Source: Lethocerus indicus
Taxonomy: Eukaryota > Arthropoda > Insecta > Hemiptera > Belostomatidae
Length of the DNA stretch: 64,000 bases
Reading direction: 5' to 3'
NCBI GenBank assembly: GCA_019843655.1
Contig: JACDQD010000006.1
Span: 12,965,746-13,029,745, forward strand
Numbering within the stretch: position 1 is the stretch's first letter; every line of letters begins with the position of its first letter. Shown here piece by piece: positions 20,301 through 32,600 of this stretch. The notes below the pieces were generated by a model. The model did no database searches, had not been told where the DNA came from, and saw nothing but the letters and a program-made list of their open reading frames with translations. The position numbers were made by a program, and so were the translations under genes.

Positions 20301-22214
20301 CGTAACATGTGTGCCCGCTTCTGACAATATTCCCGCCTCATTAAGTCCCTCCTTAATGGATTTTAATTTTATGGCTGGGAATTTCTCCCTTTAATTTCTC
20401 CTCGAGATTACTTTTATTGTAATGTCGTTACTTCCATTAGAGTCATACCCGTATTCATAATTAGGTCATCCGGGAATTTGTAACGTCCAGCGGGCACGCA
20501 TCCCATGCATGTCACCGAACCGTTCACGGTTCACGCGGCTCTTTTTTCCTCCCATTCCCGTTGATGACTTTTACCCACACAATCATATCGACTACGGAAT
20601 AACCGGCAATAACAATATCAACACTATAAATATGAATCAGTGTCAGTGGCATATTGATTCAGTAAAACTGTCGACACTGAAGAGGAATTCGCGATCGGAT
20701 ATCCTATTTTCCCTTATTCTAGGGATTATTCTACATTTATGACAGTTTTAGAGAATTTTTAAAACTTTAAGCAATAACCATAATACAAAATAATAAAGGC
20801 GTGCGTCGCCTATATAACCATGCGATATGAAATTATATGCTGAAATTGTTGCGGGTTTCTTTATATTTTCAATATTTCAGTATGGCTCAATGCCACCCGC
20901 CTTAACTCTACCCCTTGCGAGCCAAGTTTTCAATATGTTCTAAGCTTAATTTCAATAAACAATCCTGATTTCTCTTTGTAAATTGCTAAAAGTCGGAGTT
21001 CCCTGTCTTATATATCATTTCTGGATAAGTAGAGTTTAAGAGTAGAACAGTGAAACTTTCTCCCCACTGTAGAACACCCATCAGAAAGGCCTCTTACGCA
21101 ACTGTAACTAAATCGCCTTCTAGCCTTATAATAGGTCCATTTATAACGATTAAAAAGGAGGCGAATGCTGAGTATTTAAACAATGATTACAGAATAGGAA
21201 AACGTTGACAATTAGCATACGGATGTAAGGTCGGATGTAGACTGGGTCATAAATTTATTACGGGGCAGGATGCGTGCAAAGGCGTGCGGCCGAGGCTTTC
21301 TCGCCCCCGCCCACGACCCCCGGGGGTCGGACATCTGCATCTGCCCTCTTATCGCTCATATCGACATTCGGGTTTTTGCCCGGCCACCCGCCGCCAGACA
21401 CACACGCACACACGCACAAACACGACCAGCCCCAACACGGGCCCTTATTACTTTGCCAGGTAGAGAGAGAGAGAAAGAGTCCAATATAAAGTAACGGGTC
21501 TAGGAGCCTCGCCGGGGCATAACTATCAGGTTACTAGTGTGAGTGGCACATTTCCGCACCTGTTCCACGCCACGTAATGAAAACACTAGATTGTTCCAGC
21601 AATGAGGTTTCAGTGAGGGAGTAGAAAAGCCGTACGCAAATTAAATTAACCCGAATTCAACAGTTGGCCTTAATTTGGCTAGATTCGAATCTATCGATAC
21701 ATATATTTATACCAGTTTCTAAATATCTATTTTGATTTTCGTGCAATTAAGTGCTGACACCGGTTCTAGGCTGACCTAAGACCGAATAGGCGAACCGGTC
21801 GATGTAGTTGCGAGCGTCGCGAAATGTTTCAAGTGTTCATACTGAAGGCACTGAGGCCGTAGCGTTTATTTTATACCCAAATGTCGTGAGTTATCGAGGT
21901 TGAATGGTGGAGGGTCCAGGTGGTAGAGGAGAGGAGGCGTAGCGGGCGCGTGACCGTCCTTATCCGCAGGTAAGGGCTGGTAAGGGCGCACCTACCCCCC
22001 GTCCCATTACCACCGTGGTGAGGGGAAGGCAGGTGAGAAGAGTGCCGGGCCCACCTGCCTCCTCCAACCGGCGATTACAAAAAACCGCCGGCCCCGCTAG
22101 CCACCTGCTCGACCTCGGCGCTCCGACACAGATTTCACTACGCCAGATCGGGCAATAACACCGGGCCTTGTTGTGCCCACGCCTCCTGTAAACAGCTACT
22201 TAGACCACAGCGCA
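14333..22214. other. unassigned non-coding stretch
   Basis: I find no gene or mobile element. The region mixes AT-rich sequence with GC-rich blocks, for example 15300-15620, 16620-16960, 18180-18380, 19130-19270, 21270-21450 and 21890-22130. The block near 15350-15440 has short dyads (CCGCC-attaa-CGGCGG) and several TTAATTA/ATTAACGG words of the kind bound by homeodomain proteins, which could be a regulatory element. A GA-rich tract lies at 21463-21478. Open frames up to 140 codons (18863-19285, -) have no recognisable content. Confidence 0.45.
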
Positions 22215-22393
22215 GAAATAATGCCCCTGTGACTAAAATAATGGCGTGATACTGTCTAAGAAAAGTTCTATTTGCAAACTGCAATCTAGATATTTCAATT
22301 ACTCCAGTAGGCGGGACCGGAATAGAATCTTCGGTTCGAATTCACGCCTACGGACTGACGGCGCACCGAAAGCCCAACCGCGGATACCAGAAA
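22215..22393 (+). repeat. direct repeat, left copy, flanking the truncated Jockey element
   Basis: The segment shares an ordered series of words with 23090-23295: GAAATAATGCCC, AAAATAATG, CTAGATATTT, CCGGAATAGAATC, GCGCACCGAAAG and GATACCAGAAA. The best-matching core is 22285-22393. The left copy has about 11 extra bases inside the core. The retrotransposon tail begins 34 bases after its end. It could be one unit of a tandem duplication, a very long target-site duplication, or part of an unrecognised older element. Confidence 0.75.
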
Positions 22394-22426
22394 CCGGGGG
22401 AGCAGAAATTCGAATCCCAAAACACA

Positions 22427-23029
22427 TTTTTTTTTTCATTTATTGTTATAGTCACAACTACAATTTTATTTATAGATTGTATCTAGTGACAGTGCTCTTA
22501 CTTAACACTCACTCACTGAACTCTCGAAGAGAAGCCACCCCAATGATGGTACTCCCGCTCCTGCCCTTACTCAGGTCGTAAGGAAATCGCGTGGCCATTT
22601 CCGCTTTAGGCGACGCACGGGATTTACGGGAAGGTGAAGCGAGGAAAGTTGTCTTATTAAGGGATTGGAATGAAGGGATAGTTTGGAATGGAAGGATTTA
22701 TACCGGGAAGCTGCTAATTCTCGAACTAATGGGACTTTTAGGTCATTGTGAATTATTCTGTTAGAGACATATGGTGGGGCGTTGGTAATTTTTCGAAGGA
22801 TTATGGATTGCAAGGATTGGAGTCTATAAGAATTAGACGGCTCGGTGGATCCCCACAGTTCGATTCCGTAGGCCCAGATAGGTTTCAGTACGCAGTTGTA
22901 AATTAATAGTTTGTTCGAGAGTGATAGTTTTGATCTGTAGTCGAGGAGTCTTAGTAGTAATTTGTAGCGTCGTTTCGTTTCTGTACGTTTCAGTCTTGTA
23001 TGTGGGTTCTATGTCAGTCTTCTGTCTAA
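22427..23029 (-). mobile_element. 5'-truncated Jockey-clade retrotransposon copy
   Basis: A short poly(A) tail (T run at 22427-22436) with an AATAAA signal (- strand, 22439-22444) is followed upstream by a 3' untranslated region resembling the intact element (TTTATTGTTA…ACAACT) and by the C-terminal part of ORF2. Similarity to the intact copy stops at about 23029, matching roughly 10740 in that copy. This is a classic 5' truncation leaving only the last 15-20% of the element. Protein divergence from the intact copy is substantial, so it belongs to a related lineage rather than being a recent sister. Confidence 0.85.
22571..23029 (-). pseudogene. ORF2 C-terminal fragment of the truncated Jockey copy
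   Basis: About 152 codons are readable in one frame with a single stop (TAG at 23009-23011) that replaces the Trp of the RLTW motif seen in the intact copy. The following sequence includes RRYKLLLRLLDYRSKLSL, NKLLIYNCVLKPIWAYGIEL and ILRKITNAPPYVSNR, then HSNPLIRQL, and runs through the normal stop at 22571. No polymerase catalytic motifs remain, so it is non-functional. The low number of disabling changes suggests moderate age. Confidence 0.85.
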
Positions 23030-23089
23030 TTGTGAGAAAAAGTCTGTAAACGGGTAAAACACGGTACGCAGTTGGGCCACCCACGTACG

Positions 23090-23295
23090 GAAATAATGCC
23101 CGTTGCAATTTCGCTACAAAAATAATGACACGGATATTCCCCCGGGGGAATTGGGAATACAGTTTAATTTGAAAACGCTAATTAACTGCAGCGTTTCTCT
23201 AGATATTTTAGTTGGTCCACTAGAGGGGCCGGAATAGAATCATCGGGTCGAATGACTGACGGGCGCACCGAAAGTCTAATCGTTGATACCAGAAA
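23090..23295 (+). repeat. direct repeat, right copy, flanking the truncated Jockey element
   Basis: This is the partner of 22215-22393, in the same orientation. It lies about 60 bases beyond the 5' end of the truncated retrotransposon and about 45 bases before the mariner remnant. Matching words are in the same order, the strongest from 23199 to 23295. The two copies differ by many substitutions and indels, so the duplication is old. Confidence 0.75.
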
Positions 23296-23338
23296 TTGTG
23301 AGAAAAATTCTTAATTAGTTCGATTCTTTTTTTCATAG

Positions 23339-23556
23339 TTCCTACTAGAGATCAGCCGAGTATAGGGTATGAGGCTAACAAGCTGGCAGCCATCAAAACA
23401 GAAGAGTTTGAAAAATGTTTCCAAGAATGGAATCAGAGATTGGACAAATGTATTATGCGCAATGAAGAGCACTTTTAGGTGATGTGGGTGTTTTGTAAAA
23501 AAAATAAATACATAACTGTTTAGGAAGAATTCCGGTTTCTTTTGGGTACCCCTTCG
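23339..23556 (+). mobile_element. mariner-type DNA transposon, 3' end remnant
   Basis: The piece contains the last codons of a mariner-like transposase, a short AT-rich tail with AATAAA (about 23502), and a terminal repeat at 23528-23556. Read inward from the end this repeat is CGAAGGGGTACCCAAAAGAA followed by ACCGGAATT. Ends of the form GGGGTACCCAAAA…ACCGGAATT are typical, to my knowledge, of some insect mariner lineages. The end abuts TA dinucleotides (23557-23560), the target site of this superfamily. I found no matching left terminal repeat upstream, so only the 3' part remains. Confidence 0.65.
23362..23478 (+). pseudogene. mariner-like transposase C-terminal remnant
   Basis: The translation IGYEANKLAAIKTEEFEKC continues with FQEWNQRLDKCIMRNEEHF and stops at 23476-23478. 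Mariner transposases end with a helix of the form F-x-x-C-F-x-x-W-x-x-R-x-x-K-C-I and then YF, as seen here. The DD(D/E) catalytic core is absent. A pyrimidine tract ending in CATAG (23323-23338) lies just upstream and looks like a 3' splice site, so this piece could in principle serve as a terminal exon. I have no evidence that it does. Confidence 0.65.
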
Positions 23557-26155
23557 TATATCGGTTCTAGAAATTGAAGAAACTTTTTTTAAAGTTCCGG
23601 ATCCTTTTTAGGTAATCGGTTTGTTTCACTCGGTTTTACTGGCTTAAAATCAGTGTAATAATATGTTTCTATATTTTATTTAACGATCATTTATTAATAA
23701 CTCCGTCCTAACCGACGCCCAGGTTGATAGGTCATCGCCTGTTTTCACCGCTGAGGTAATGACCGCGTGTAATTTCTAAAGCGCTGATAATATAACAAAG
23801 TGAAAATTATTTGCCCGTAATGCTATATAAAATTTCGTTATTATTAAAAAAATAACGGAAATATAATGCCGCAATTGTAATTAATATAAACAAAGAATTT
23901 TACACCACAAATACGTTTTATTAAAATACCTTATAAAAAAACCTCGTTTAAATATGTGTGCGCAATACAACGGTTGAAGTATATCGGTACTATTATTAAA
24001 ATTATTATTTTCATCGTTCTCACAATATTCTATCTCCAATCGCCGATTTGGGTCTTCAGTAGCAGCGTTAATGTTTTGTAATTTTTAACCGGCGACAGAC
24101 AGTACAATTGGGAGGGTTAAATATCCGGGTCTAGGGTCGCGTGTAAAGAGGAAAACTGGCGGGCGGCCTAATTTGTCGGTGTGCGCACGTGGAAAGGCTG
24201 AGATGGTGCCATGATTTAGAAGGCAGTTAACGAGAGGGAAAACTGATGGGTTGGGCAGGGCCTATTCCTGGTGGCCGCCGCACACAAGGTAGGTTTACAC
24301 TGGGCACGCTGTAAACATACCGGACGGCCAATAAATTACACCAGTTGAAAAGTGAACGCTCCCGTTTGGTGTTTTGATTTCCGACCCGTTTTCACTCCTT
24401 TCAAGTGTTCAATTCCCCTTGAGAGCCAACTTGTTCACCGTTATACGCCCACGGCTCATTCTGTATTCATCATCATCTGCAGTGAAATAATCGACGCGTA
24501 CATTTAAAGGCCACTGGTCAAAAACTACCGATTTCAACTAATCGAAATATTATTCACGAATTTGACAAATTACAATTACGCATTCACAATTTATTCTACT
24601 GAAACGCCAAAACACTATCAAAATAACTCCTTAAAAGTTGTTGTTAAATAGGCCCAAATAATTTTGTCTATTTTTTCACAAAACCTGATTGTTTTATAGA
24701 AATAAGAAACCGTGGGATAAATATAGGCCAAATAAGAGAAATATTAAAGCCCACGAATTATTCGACTATAGAACTCATTGCGCTCGTTGCGCAACTTCAG
24801 GAAATAATTTCAAGTGAAAAGAAGCAAAGTAGAGACTAGAAGAACTAGAAAAGAAATAAGTTTCAATGGAACTTTTCAACTTCAAGACTGGCGCAGATGT
24901 AATTCTCAGCTTACTAGAAGGAATTGTTCTGCTGGATATTGCCCTCTTATGACTAAAGTGTAGGCCAATTAGGGGAAAATCTCCTGAATTTCGGATATAA
25001 GGAGAGAAAACTACAGTATAAGAAGTTGGGACCAAGTTTGAATGAATTTGAATTGAACAACTCGACCCAAGTATGGGAACTATTCATTCCGGTTGCACCA
25101 GATTGTATTTGTCATCCATGAATTTAAACCATCGGAATTTAAGTGATCGAGCTTCCAGGTAATTTAAATGTGTAATATAAAACAAATAAATTCGGCGCCC
25201 GTAATCAAACACGAGTGGAGGGTAAATTAGAACTGATTACTAGTGAATAACTCTGGAAAATATTTTAAACATTAGTTACTATATTTTAATACGGAATATA
25301 TATTTTTAAGTATTACTACCGATCTGTAACTTGAATACTGTCTGTCCGGGGAATGTAATTCTCGGCTGTGAAATCAGTGGTTGACACACGCCTTTTAGAC
25401 GCAGTTTTTATTACTCCGTAAATACCTTCCGAGTTCCCCGACTACCTTCCGCCCCGAGTCCTTATTTATGGGGAACAATCGGTAAAAGTATCATGGATGG
25501 GGTGGGGGGCGGTCGGTACGACTTGGGCCCGAAATAGAACACCGCTGCGGGGCCCCGGTCCTTTCAATCGGGTATTTATAAATGGGCGGACATTTTCCTA
25601 TTAGGGAGTGAAAACATTTGGAGCCGTCGGGGTTGGGCGGCGCGTTATAAATCTGGTTTAATCCCGGCCGACTGTGGACAACAATTCAGAGACCAGACCG
25701 GAGTCCGCTTCTCTCGACCAATTTAGTAGGATTAAAGGCCAAAAGTAGGACCAACCGCCCCCGCCCCAACCCAACACTCACAAGCTTTGATTAAAAACGC
25801 TGCGAAACTGAAAAATAAAAAAAAAGAGGGGCAAAGAGGGAGAAATAACCTCGCGCCGGCTCTGCCAACGGGGTTGATATTTGTCATACTATTTTGTATA
25901 AAATTGTATATGCAGATGAACAATCTTTTGGATTATATTTTTGTACATGACTCAAAGTTTATACCATTACTTGTGAACAACACACAACAATGAAGCCTGG
26001 ATTGAGCTGCCGATAACGTTGTACCCTACTCTAGTCTAAAGCACAACTTCCACGTCGTACAAGATCACTGCAGTTAGAATTAATTTTAAATTTATTCAAT
26101 TCTGTTTCACTTATTTTACCTGTTCGAGCGTATTTAAAACCCACATTTTACCCTA
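23557..26155. other. unassigned non-coding stretch
   Basis: No gene recognised. The AT-rich part (23640-24110) is followed by mixed sequence and a GC-rich block at 25490-25680. A run of 86 open codons on the - strand near 24775-25035 has no recognisable motif. Confidence 0.45.
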
Positions 26156-26623
26156 GATTTCTTGTGTTTCTGTCTCCTCTCGCTGGTTTGTTCTTTTGCT
26201 AGACCGTGGTGCGCTAACTAAAGTTCGTCGGGTGCACTTGCACCGATAAACTAGCGCCCCCTGAGGGTGGTGCGGAAATGTTCGTTGGGTGCACTTGCAC
26301 TTGTATGATCGTAAATACATAGTACCAGATAGGTTTCCTGTCATATATTTGGAAGTCAGAACCTAATTGATGTGACCAGTTGTGTGATCAAATATATATT
26401 TGACCGATAATCTAACAAAAACTTAAGCCGATTAACAAAATCCCTATCAACCCAAATAAGACAAACAACATCCCGTAAAATCACAATAACATATAATTGT
26501 GAGGATGCCCAAAAAACAACCGAAGTTCCAAAGTGACTAACACCGCTACTGAAGATGGCGAGCAGCCGAAACCGGTCTAGCAAAAGACCAAACCAGCGAG
26601 AGGAGACAGAAACATACGAAATC
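26156..26623. mobile_element. foldback-like DNA transposon copy with both ends
   Basis: This 468-bp copy keeps both termini. The left end reads GATTTCTTGTGTTTCTGTCT and the right end, in reverse complement, GATTTCGTATGTTTCTGTCT. Both continue with CCTCTCGCTGGTTTG and CTAGACCG. TA lies directly outside each end (26154-26155 and 26624-26625), which fits a TA target-site duplication. The left arm is shortened to about 50 bases, while the right arm is long and carries the words GCTACTGAAGATGGCGAGCA and CAAAATCCCTATCAACCC. The inner part holds palindromic GGTGCACTTGCACC words and one CTCF-like core. It has no open reading frame and so is non-autonomous. Confidence 0.85.
26251..26270 (-). promoter_or_regulatory. 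CTCF-like core motif inside the foldback-like repeat
   Basis: On the - strand the sequence reads CCACCCTCAGGGGGCGCTAG. It resembles the CTCF consensus core, whose usual form is CCAC-N-AGGGGGCGCT. Binding is not shown. The base order before the G run differs from the consensus, and chance resemblance within a repeat unit is possible. Confidence 0.35.
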
Positions 26624-29600
26624 TACGGTATTCCAACCCCTCGCAGACCACAAAACAAGTATTCTAAACCATTTTTACCCCTTACTGGGAACTCTGAACA
26701 GGTATACTAATCATTACGACCGCTACTCAACTCTTAACAGGATACAAGTGCTTCTCGTGTGTGATAATATTGGAAAAAATTGAAAATAAAAAATATAAGT
26801 GAAATTAGAGAATGCAGAGAGCTAAACGGTTTCGGGGAGAGTGATAGAAAACAGGTTTTACACTGTCCAATTGCAATATTTTTCAGATAATTTTTGATCA
26901 TTTGGATATAATTTATCTGCAGCACATATTAGGTATAAATATCTTTTTAAAATAAAAACATACAAGTAGTACTCGAAAATGTATAAATACACACAGAGGA
27001 TAATTATCGAGGTTAAATAACTATAAAATTTGACCTCAAAGCATAAATTTGTCGAGTTATGTAATTGATGAATAGTGTTCCATTACGGGCAATTATTCAC
27101 GCCTTTTGGAACTGGATAATTATAACTGCATAATGAAATTTTAACCGCTTGAAATGCTGTCGAAGAGTGACGGCATGCCAGTAATTCACTTACACAGCTT
27201 CCTCTCCGCCTCCTATAAAATAAATTCCTAGGAGAAAATTCTCTCCTCCCGTCCCGATTCTGTACAACATAAAACTGTCTCTAAATTGTAAATTCTGTAT
27301 TCTGACGGTCTCAGGTAATTTTTATTTGGCAACAGAAGCTGCCCCCACCCACCAACACCACTGTAATTTGTTACCTCTCCGTGCCTTGCGGTCGAAGCTT
27401 CAAGTTTAAGTTATAGTTTCTTCCTTTTTGGGAGAAACTCAACTCGGAGTTCGCCCCCTGAGAAATTGTTATTTAAAGGAGGAGGCGGAAAACGGAATTG
27501 CTTATTTCTCAATTAATAAACCCCGGCCCTTTTCGAAAACGGTTTGGAACTCCCCCTCGCCCCCTCACCCCACAGCTGGCTTGGCAAACCGTCTTCTCTG
27601 CGTTTGAATTATAAATCCTGAATCGGCGTTAATTACGAGGCGAACAAATATATTTTCGCTACTCTGGAATTACCTTTCTCCCGGGGTAAACCACCTCGCT
27701 TAGCGGCACAATGGCCTCGTGGATCGGTGGGGGTGCCAGCATATTGTTAAAATGAGAATTCAGTGAAAATTTCACAATTAATAATTTATAATTTCACCAA
27801 CCTAAAATTTGATATTTCAATGCCTTATTACTTTGAATAAATCTTAGATATTTTTAATTCAAAATGACCGGAATTATTTTTTAAACAAATTAAAGGAATC
27901 GATCAGCATATTTTATTGTTTCGCTGTAGGTATATCGGCGTGTTTGATTCTAAACTAAACTAATATTTTATCGTAAACGAGTATCCACTTTAATCCAGGT
28001 TAGTTTCACAATACTATCATATCACACCACGATATATAATTAGTGAATCTCGTTTGGTTAACTCTGATGAGTTGCGATATTTCCGTGGTGTTGTATTGCT
28101 ATAAACCAAAGTCTTTAAAATTATTTTACACATCGAAACATAACTGTATAATTACATAAAACTGTATCATAAACAAAATATATAATGTGTGGGTAATGTT
28201 AGAATATCACCCAGAAGCGAAGCATTATTCTTAGAGGAAATATGTGTTTTCAGAGTCTAACTATCCTTTCATTACGTAATACGTAATATTATTACTGGAA
28301 CTTCTAATCTTCAAAATATTATTGTGATATCAGATTGCCATTGCCCGTGATAATAGCGTGCCCAACTAAAGATAACCTTATGTAATAATATCCTGATGTC
28401 AATGGAATTGGAACTACATTTTCAAGCAATTGGTGTCAGATTCAATCCGTAATTCAATTTCTTGCCCGTGGTACTATTTTTTGTAAGTTTTTTCTTGAAG
28501 GACGGGGAAAAGAAATCGGACACCGGGGACAAAGACCGTCTGGGTCAATGTCTCGGGTTACCTCTGGGCGGCCTTTTCTATTTCTTTTTTCCGTGCGTCT
28601 CGATAATGGATAATTTATACTTCAATTATCGGGGAGATCTCTTTCTGCGGGGGTTTTTATTCAGCTTGGCCGGCCGGGAAAGTTGTTCGGAGGTGGGGTG
28701 GGCGCGTATGCGGCTGCCATCCTCACGCGACGGTTTGAATTTCTCCTTTCGTTTAACGCCGGATCGAATTCGAACGGCAAATGGCGCGGAGTATCGACCG
28801 TGTTTGAAAATTGCACGGCTTTGCGCCCAGAACCACGGGTATCTGATTTGTACTGTTGTATTTCGCGTTCTGAGCCCAGACAATAAGCGCCGAAGATAAT
28901 ATTCGTACGTGGGTCATATCGCCTCAGTCTGCAATTCAGAAAATATCTCTAGCCCTTTATAACCGCGAGTTTCTTGTCGCGTGCGAAACCAAAGAACTGT
29001 ACTGGGAAAAGAAGGCCTGTCGGTTCCAGGGAGTCCGTAATTGTACGGGTAATAATGTACAGCGTTTTACGAAATACATAACGTACATAAATCCTAACGA
29101 CCATGTCTCTCCTGACACCGAAACCCTATATTACTTTTTATCGCTTTATTTTGAGACTACGGGTTTATACTTTTTACTTCAAGTATCATGGATTTATAAT
29201 ATACGAGCGGACAATTAGGGTTCATATATCCCGAATTGTCTGCCAGTTATTCTTTTTTATTCTGGAGTATCAGTTTTTGTTTCGTTCTGTCAGCATGGCT
29301 CCGATACGAAAAGGTAGAGTCATGATACGGATAAATAAACATGGGGCAAAAAAAATACATATTTGTTCGAGTGAATATCTGCCTCACGGAGTGTTGTTGC
29401 TGACTCCATCAAAAATAACGAGGGATGTCTTCAGATTATCCATTTCCTAAATTTCTCAGTGGCCTAACACGAGCGTCCGAACTAGTGGAGTTGGTATAGT
29501 TCTCTCGGAAGATCCAATAAACGTCCGAGTCTGAAGCACAAGATTCGCAATATAATACGCGCTAGCGCCTTTGTCGCTGTACATACATCTGAGTACTTTT

Positions 29601-32600
29601 ACGATGTCGTTTTACGTTTGACGGTTGGCAAACTGCATGACGTCTGTCTGTGTATTGCTGGCAATAAAATATATATACGCACACACATGTTCACGGTTCA
29701 CATTCATTTTCCTAGGGATAATTTGTTTGTAGCGCAGGCGGCCTCTACTCCTCCCTACTTTATATGTATCTGTCACACATCTCCAGCTCTTGAACATCAG
29801 TCTTCTCATTTCCTCGGGGTACAGCGCCGTCAGAAAGCCTTTACGATTTGGTCACAATTTTTTATCCGTATTTTAATACGAGCAGGGACGCCCAAGACAA
29901 TTCCAGTAACCCTCACTGTCCAGCACAACTCATTTATTTATCAATAAAATATTACCAAATCATATACTCATGATAAATCAAAAACCCTTCTTGCGTTCTT
30001 GCAACCATTTAAGTAACCCAATTAGTCTAAATTGAATTAAAAAAACTTATTGTTTTGGTCGTTGTGATCGTATGAACGAAAACGGCCTGTTATTCGATAA
30101 CTGCCGAACGTATTAAGTGACCGTTCGTTCTTGGTTAATTAAAATATCCCAGTTTTATTACCCTACGTACAAGACAAAAGCATCGGCTCAAAATTCAGGC
30201 ATCCACACGAAAACAAAAACGTAGGTTGTACGCCTTCAGCTACCTTCAAATTATATACGACAGATACCATGTGAAGCGGAAATATCCCAACAAATGGAAA
30301 GAAAGAAATAAATGCTTCGGTATTCACTATCCTCCAACTGGACAGTAAATTAATAAATTGTCTTCTCTTTACTTATTATATTTTAAACATCTTTTACCGC
30401 GTGTAGACATATAAGACATCGTTTATGAATTATTCCAAGTTAAACCCGATTTATCACCTAATCTATTTTACCACTCCTCTGTTAGTTATTCTCCTATACT
30501 CCGTCTATCATCTTCCTATGAATAACCTATTGTCTTCGAAACCTCGTTTATCACCTCCCATTTACCCATTCTTAAACGCCTTTCTCGTTTCCCTTACCCG
30601 TGAAAGGAGTAAGAAATTATATTCTAACTTAGTACATTTTTGTAATATTTTGATATCAAGTTTGGAGGAACGTTTGGAGGAGTTTCTTTTCACGAAACAT
30701 GCGGATTCAGAGCTGCTAAATTGTATAATTTTTTTTCGATAGAATATATCGAAGGGGTATTAGAACGTGTCGCCGCACGTTGTGGAATTTGTGAGTGACA
30801 GGAGATTAGACTAACGTACAGTGGAATTAATTAAAAAGGGAGATGGCGTAATTATCAAAGGCGACGAATACTCTGTGCATTGTTCCAGTTCCGAGTAGTG
30901 CCCAATTTTGTTCAAAAACGATTGCTTTACCAGTGATTCCATCCCTGCAATTGACATTTAGATAACTGGCATTAAGATTAAATGTTCACTTCGGTTCATT
31001 GGAATTATTTGGGCCCGTTTATTTGGAAACGGGGGGTTATTTCAATTGTTTAGAACAATTTAAAAAAATACAATCGTCTGTATTTATTCGCGTCGGAAAA
31101 TATTTCGATAAACTGTAATAATGAAATTTAGCAACAAAATACATAATATTAAATTTATCAAACAAAGTGTGTTTATTTTATTTTGTTCCCCTTTTAGCGT
31201 TAGTTCAGGGCACGGTTACATCGAGATGATAAAAACATTTTGCTGCACTAAAAATCTGTTTTCGCTAAAATTTCATATGCAGAAAAGTCAGGATCGATAG
31301 GACATGTCAAACATAAAGGAATGAAACTAGTAAAATCCCCCCTGCTAAGACGGTTTCATGCAAAATCGGCATCTATAAAGTACCATTCTGTGAGACAATG
31401 ACAGTGCCTAATTTACTGCTATTTAAGATAGAGATCTTACGAAACTGAGTGAGCATTAATTACGAATGCGTTAATTCGTCTTACGGTATTATTTCGAAAG
31501 TGCAATTTTTCCATGTAATTAATCTCTCGGGTCTCGAACATTACAGCGATAAATCTCAAAAGATATCCTCTCTTCCGGATCTCGCCTCGGTCAATTAATA
31601 AAAAAGATCTGTGCAGGGCCGTATTAAAGCTCACGGCCGGACGGTTCCTCTACACTGCGGCGGACATTTTCAAGTCAGTTGAGTAACCGCGCACCGCCGA
31701 GCCCACAAATCACTTTCAAGGTTTTGTGTGGAATTTTCGCGCTGCGGGCGGTTTGTTGGCGGCGGGGGGGAAAATCTAATTTCCGCTTCCGGCTATAATG
31801 CACGGCCGATATCCCGCAATCCGCATGCGAAATCGCCGACTGAAATATGAGTACAAATTGTTCGGATAAATCAGAGGTAAGTGGTGCTCCGTTTTAATTG
31901 TGCCCACTTGGCTGGTGGTCGCGCCCCCAACACCCAGCCACGTCACATAATCTCTGTACGGGCGCGCTCAATCAAATTTTGGCACAAAAATTATTTCCAG
32001 GCCATCATCGCCGTCCATATTTTTCCTCCATCGCAGCGAATTATACAGCCAGTAATTATTTAAGTGTAAAACACGCGCAGTGTAATTACAAAACGCAATT
32101 TACTTTTAAAATATTGACACAAATTAACACTTCAACAGTGGTAAATTTATTATTAAACATAATATAATAAATATAGGGAGGACAGTCCATCTCTCTTTTA
32201 CGAGCTCTATTTATAATAAAGAGTATAATCGTCTAACAAAATAGTTAAAGAAGATTTATTCTTTAGGAAATCACCGAATGACATGTTCCATACCATGAAT
32301 CACTGCCCTGTCGCCTCTACATCATTCCTATTTTTTGCTAGTGCCTTACATTTATCCTCTCCTTCTTCCCAACCTCTGTTGCCCAATTTTCACAGTTCTT
32401 TCCGATTATACTTGGCCCAGAATTACCTTATGCTTATAATTTCTCTCGTGTCATTTCATTTATCATTCTTTCTCGGCGCCCACTTTCTTTCACCGCTATT
32501 TCTTCGGCACCACTCTCAGACGTCATCCGTCTTGTATTTCAGGGATCGGCGGTAAATTCTTCAGCTGAATTTGTTGGTTTGTTGGTCGACTGCTTAAGGC

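Noticed and set aside
22331..22345. GGTTCGAATTC resembling a tRNA B box, hinting at a tRNA-derived SINE
   Set aside because: No A box, no tRNA fold, and the partner repeat at 23250 does not keep the motif.
28462..28899. 145-codon frame on +
   Set aside because: It lies in a GC-rich block with an overlapping frame on the opposite strand and has no family resemblance.
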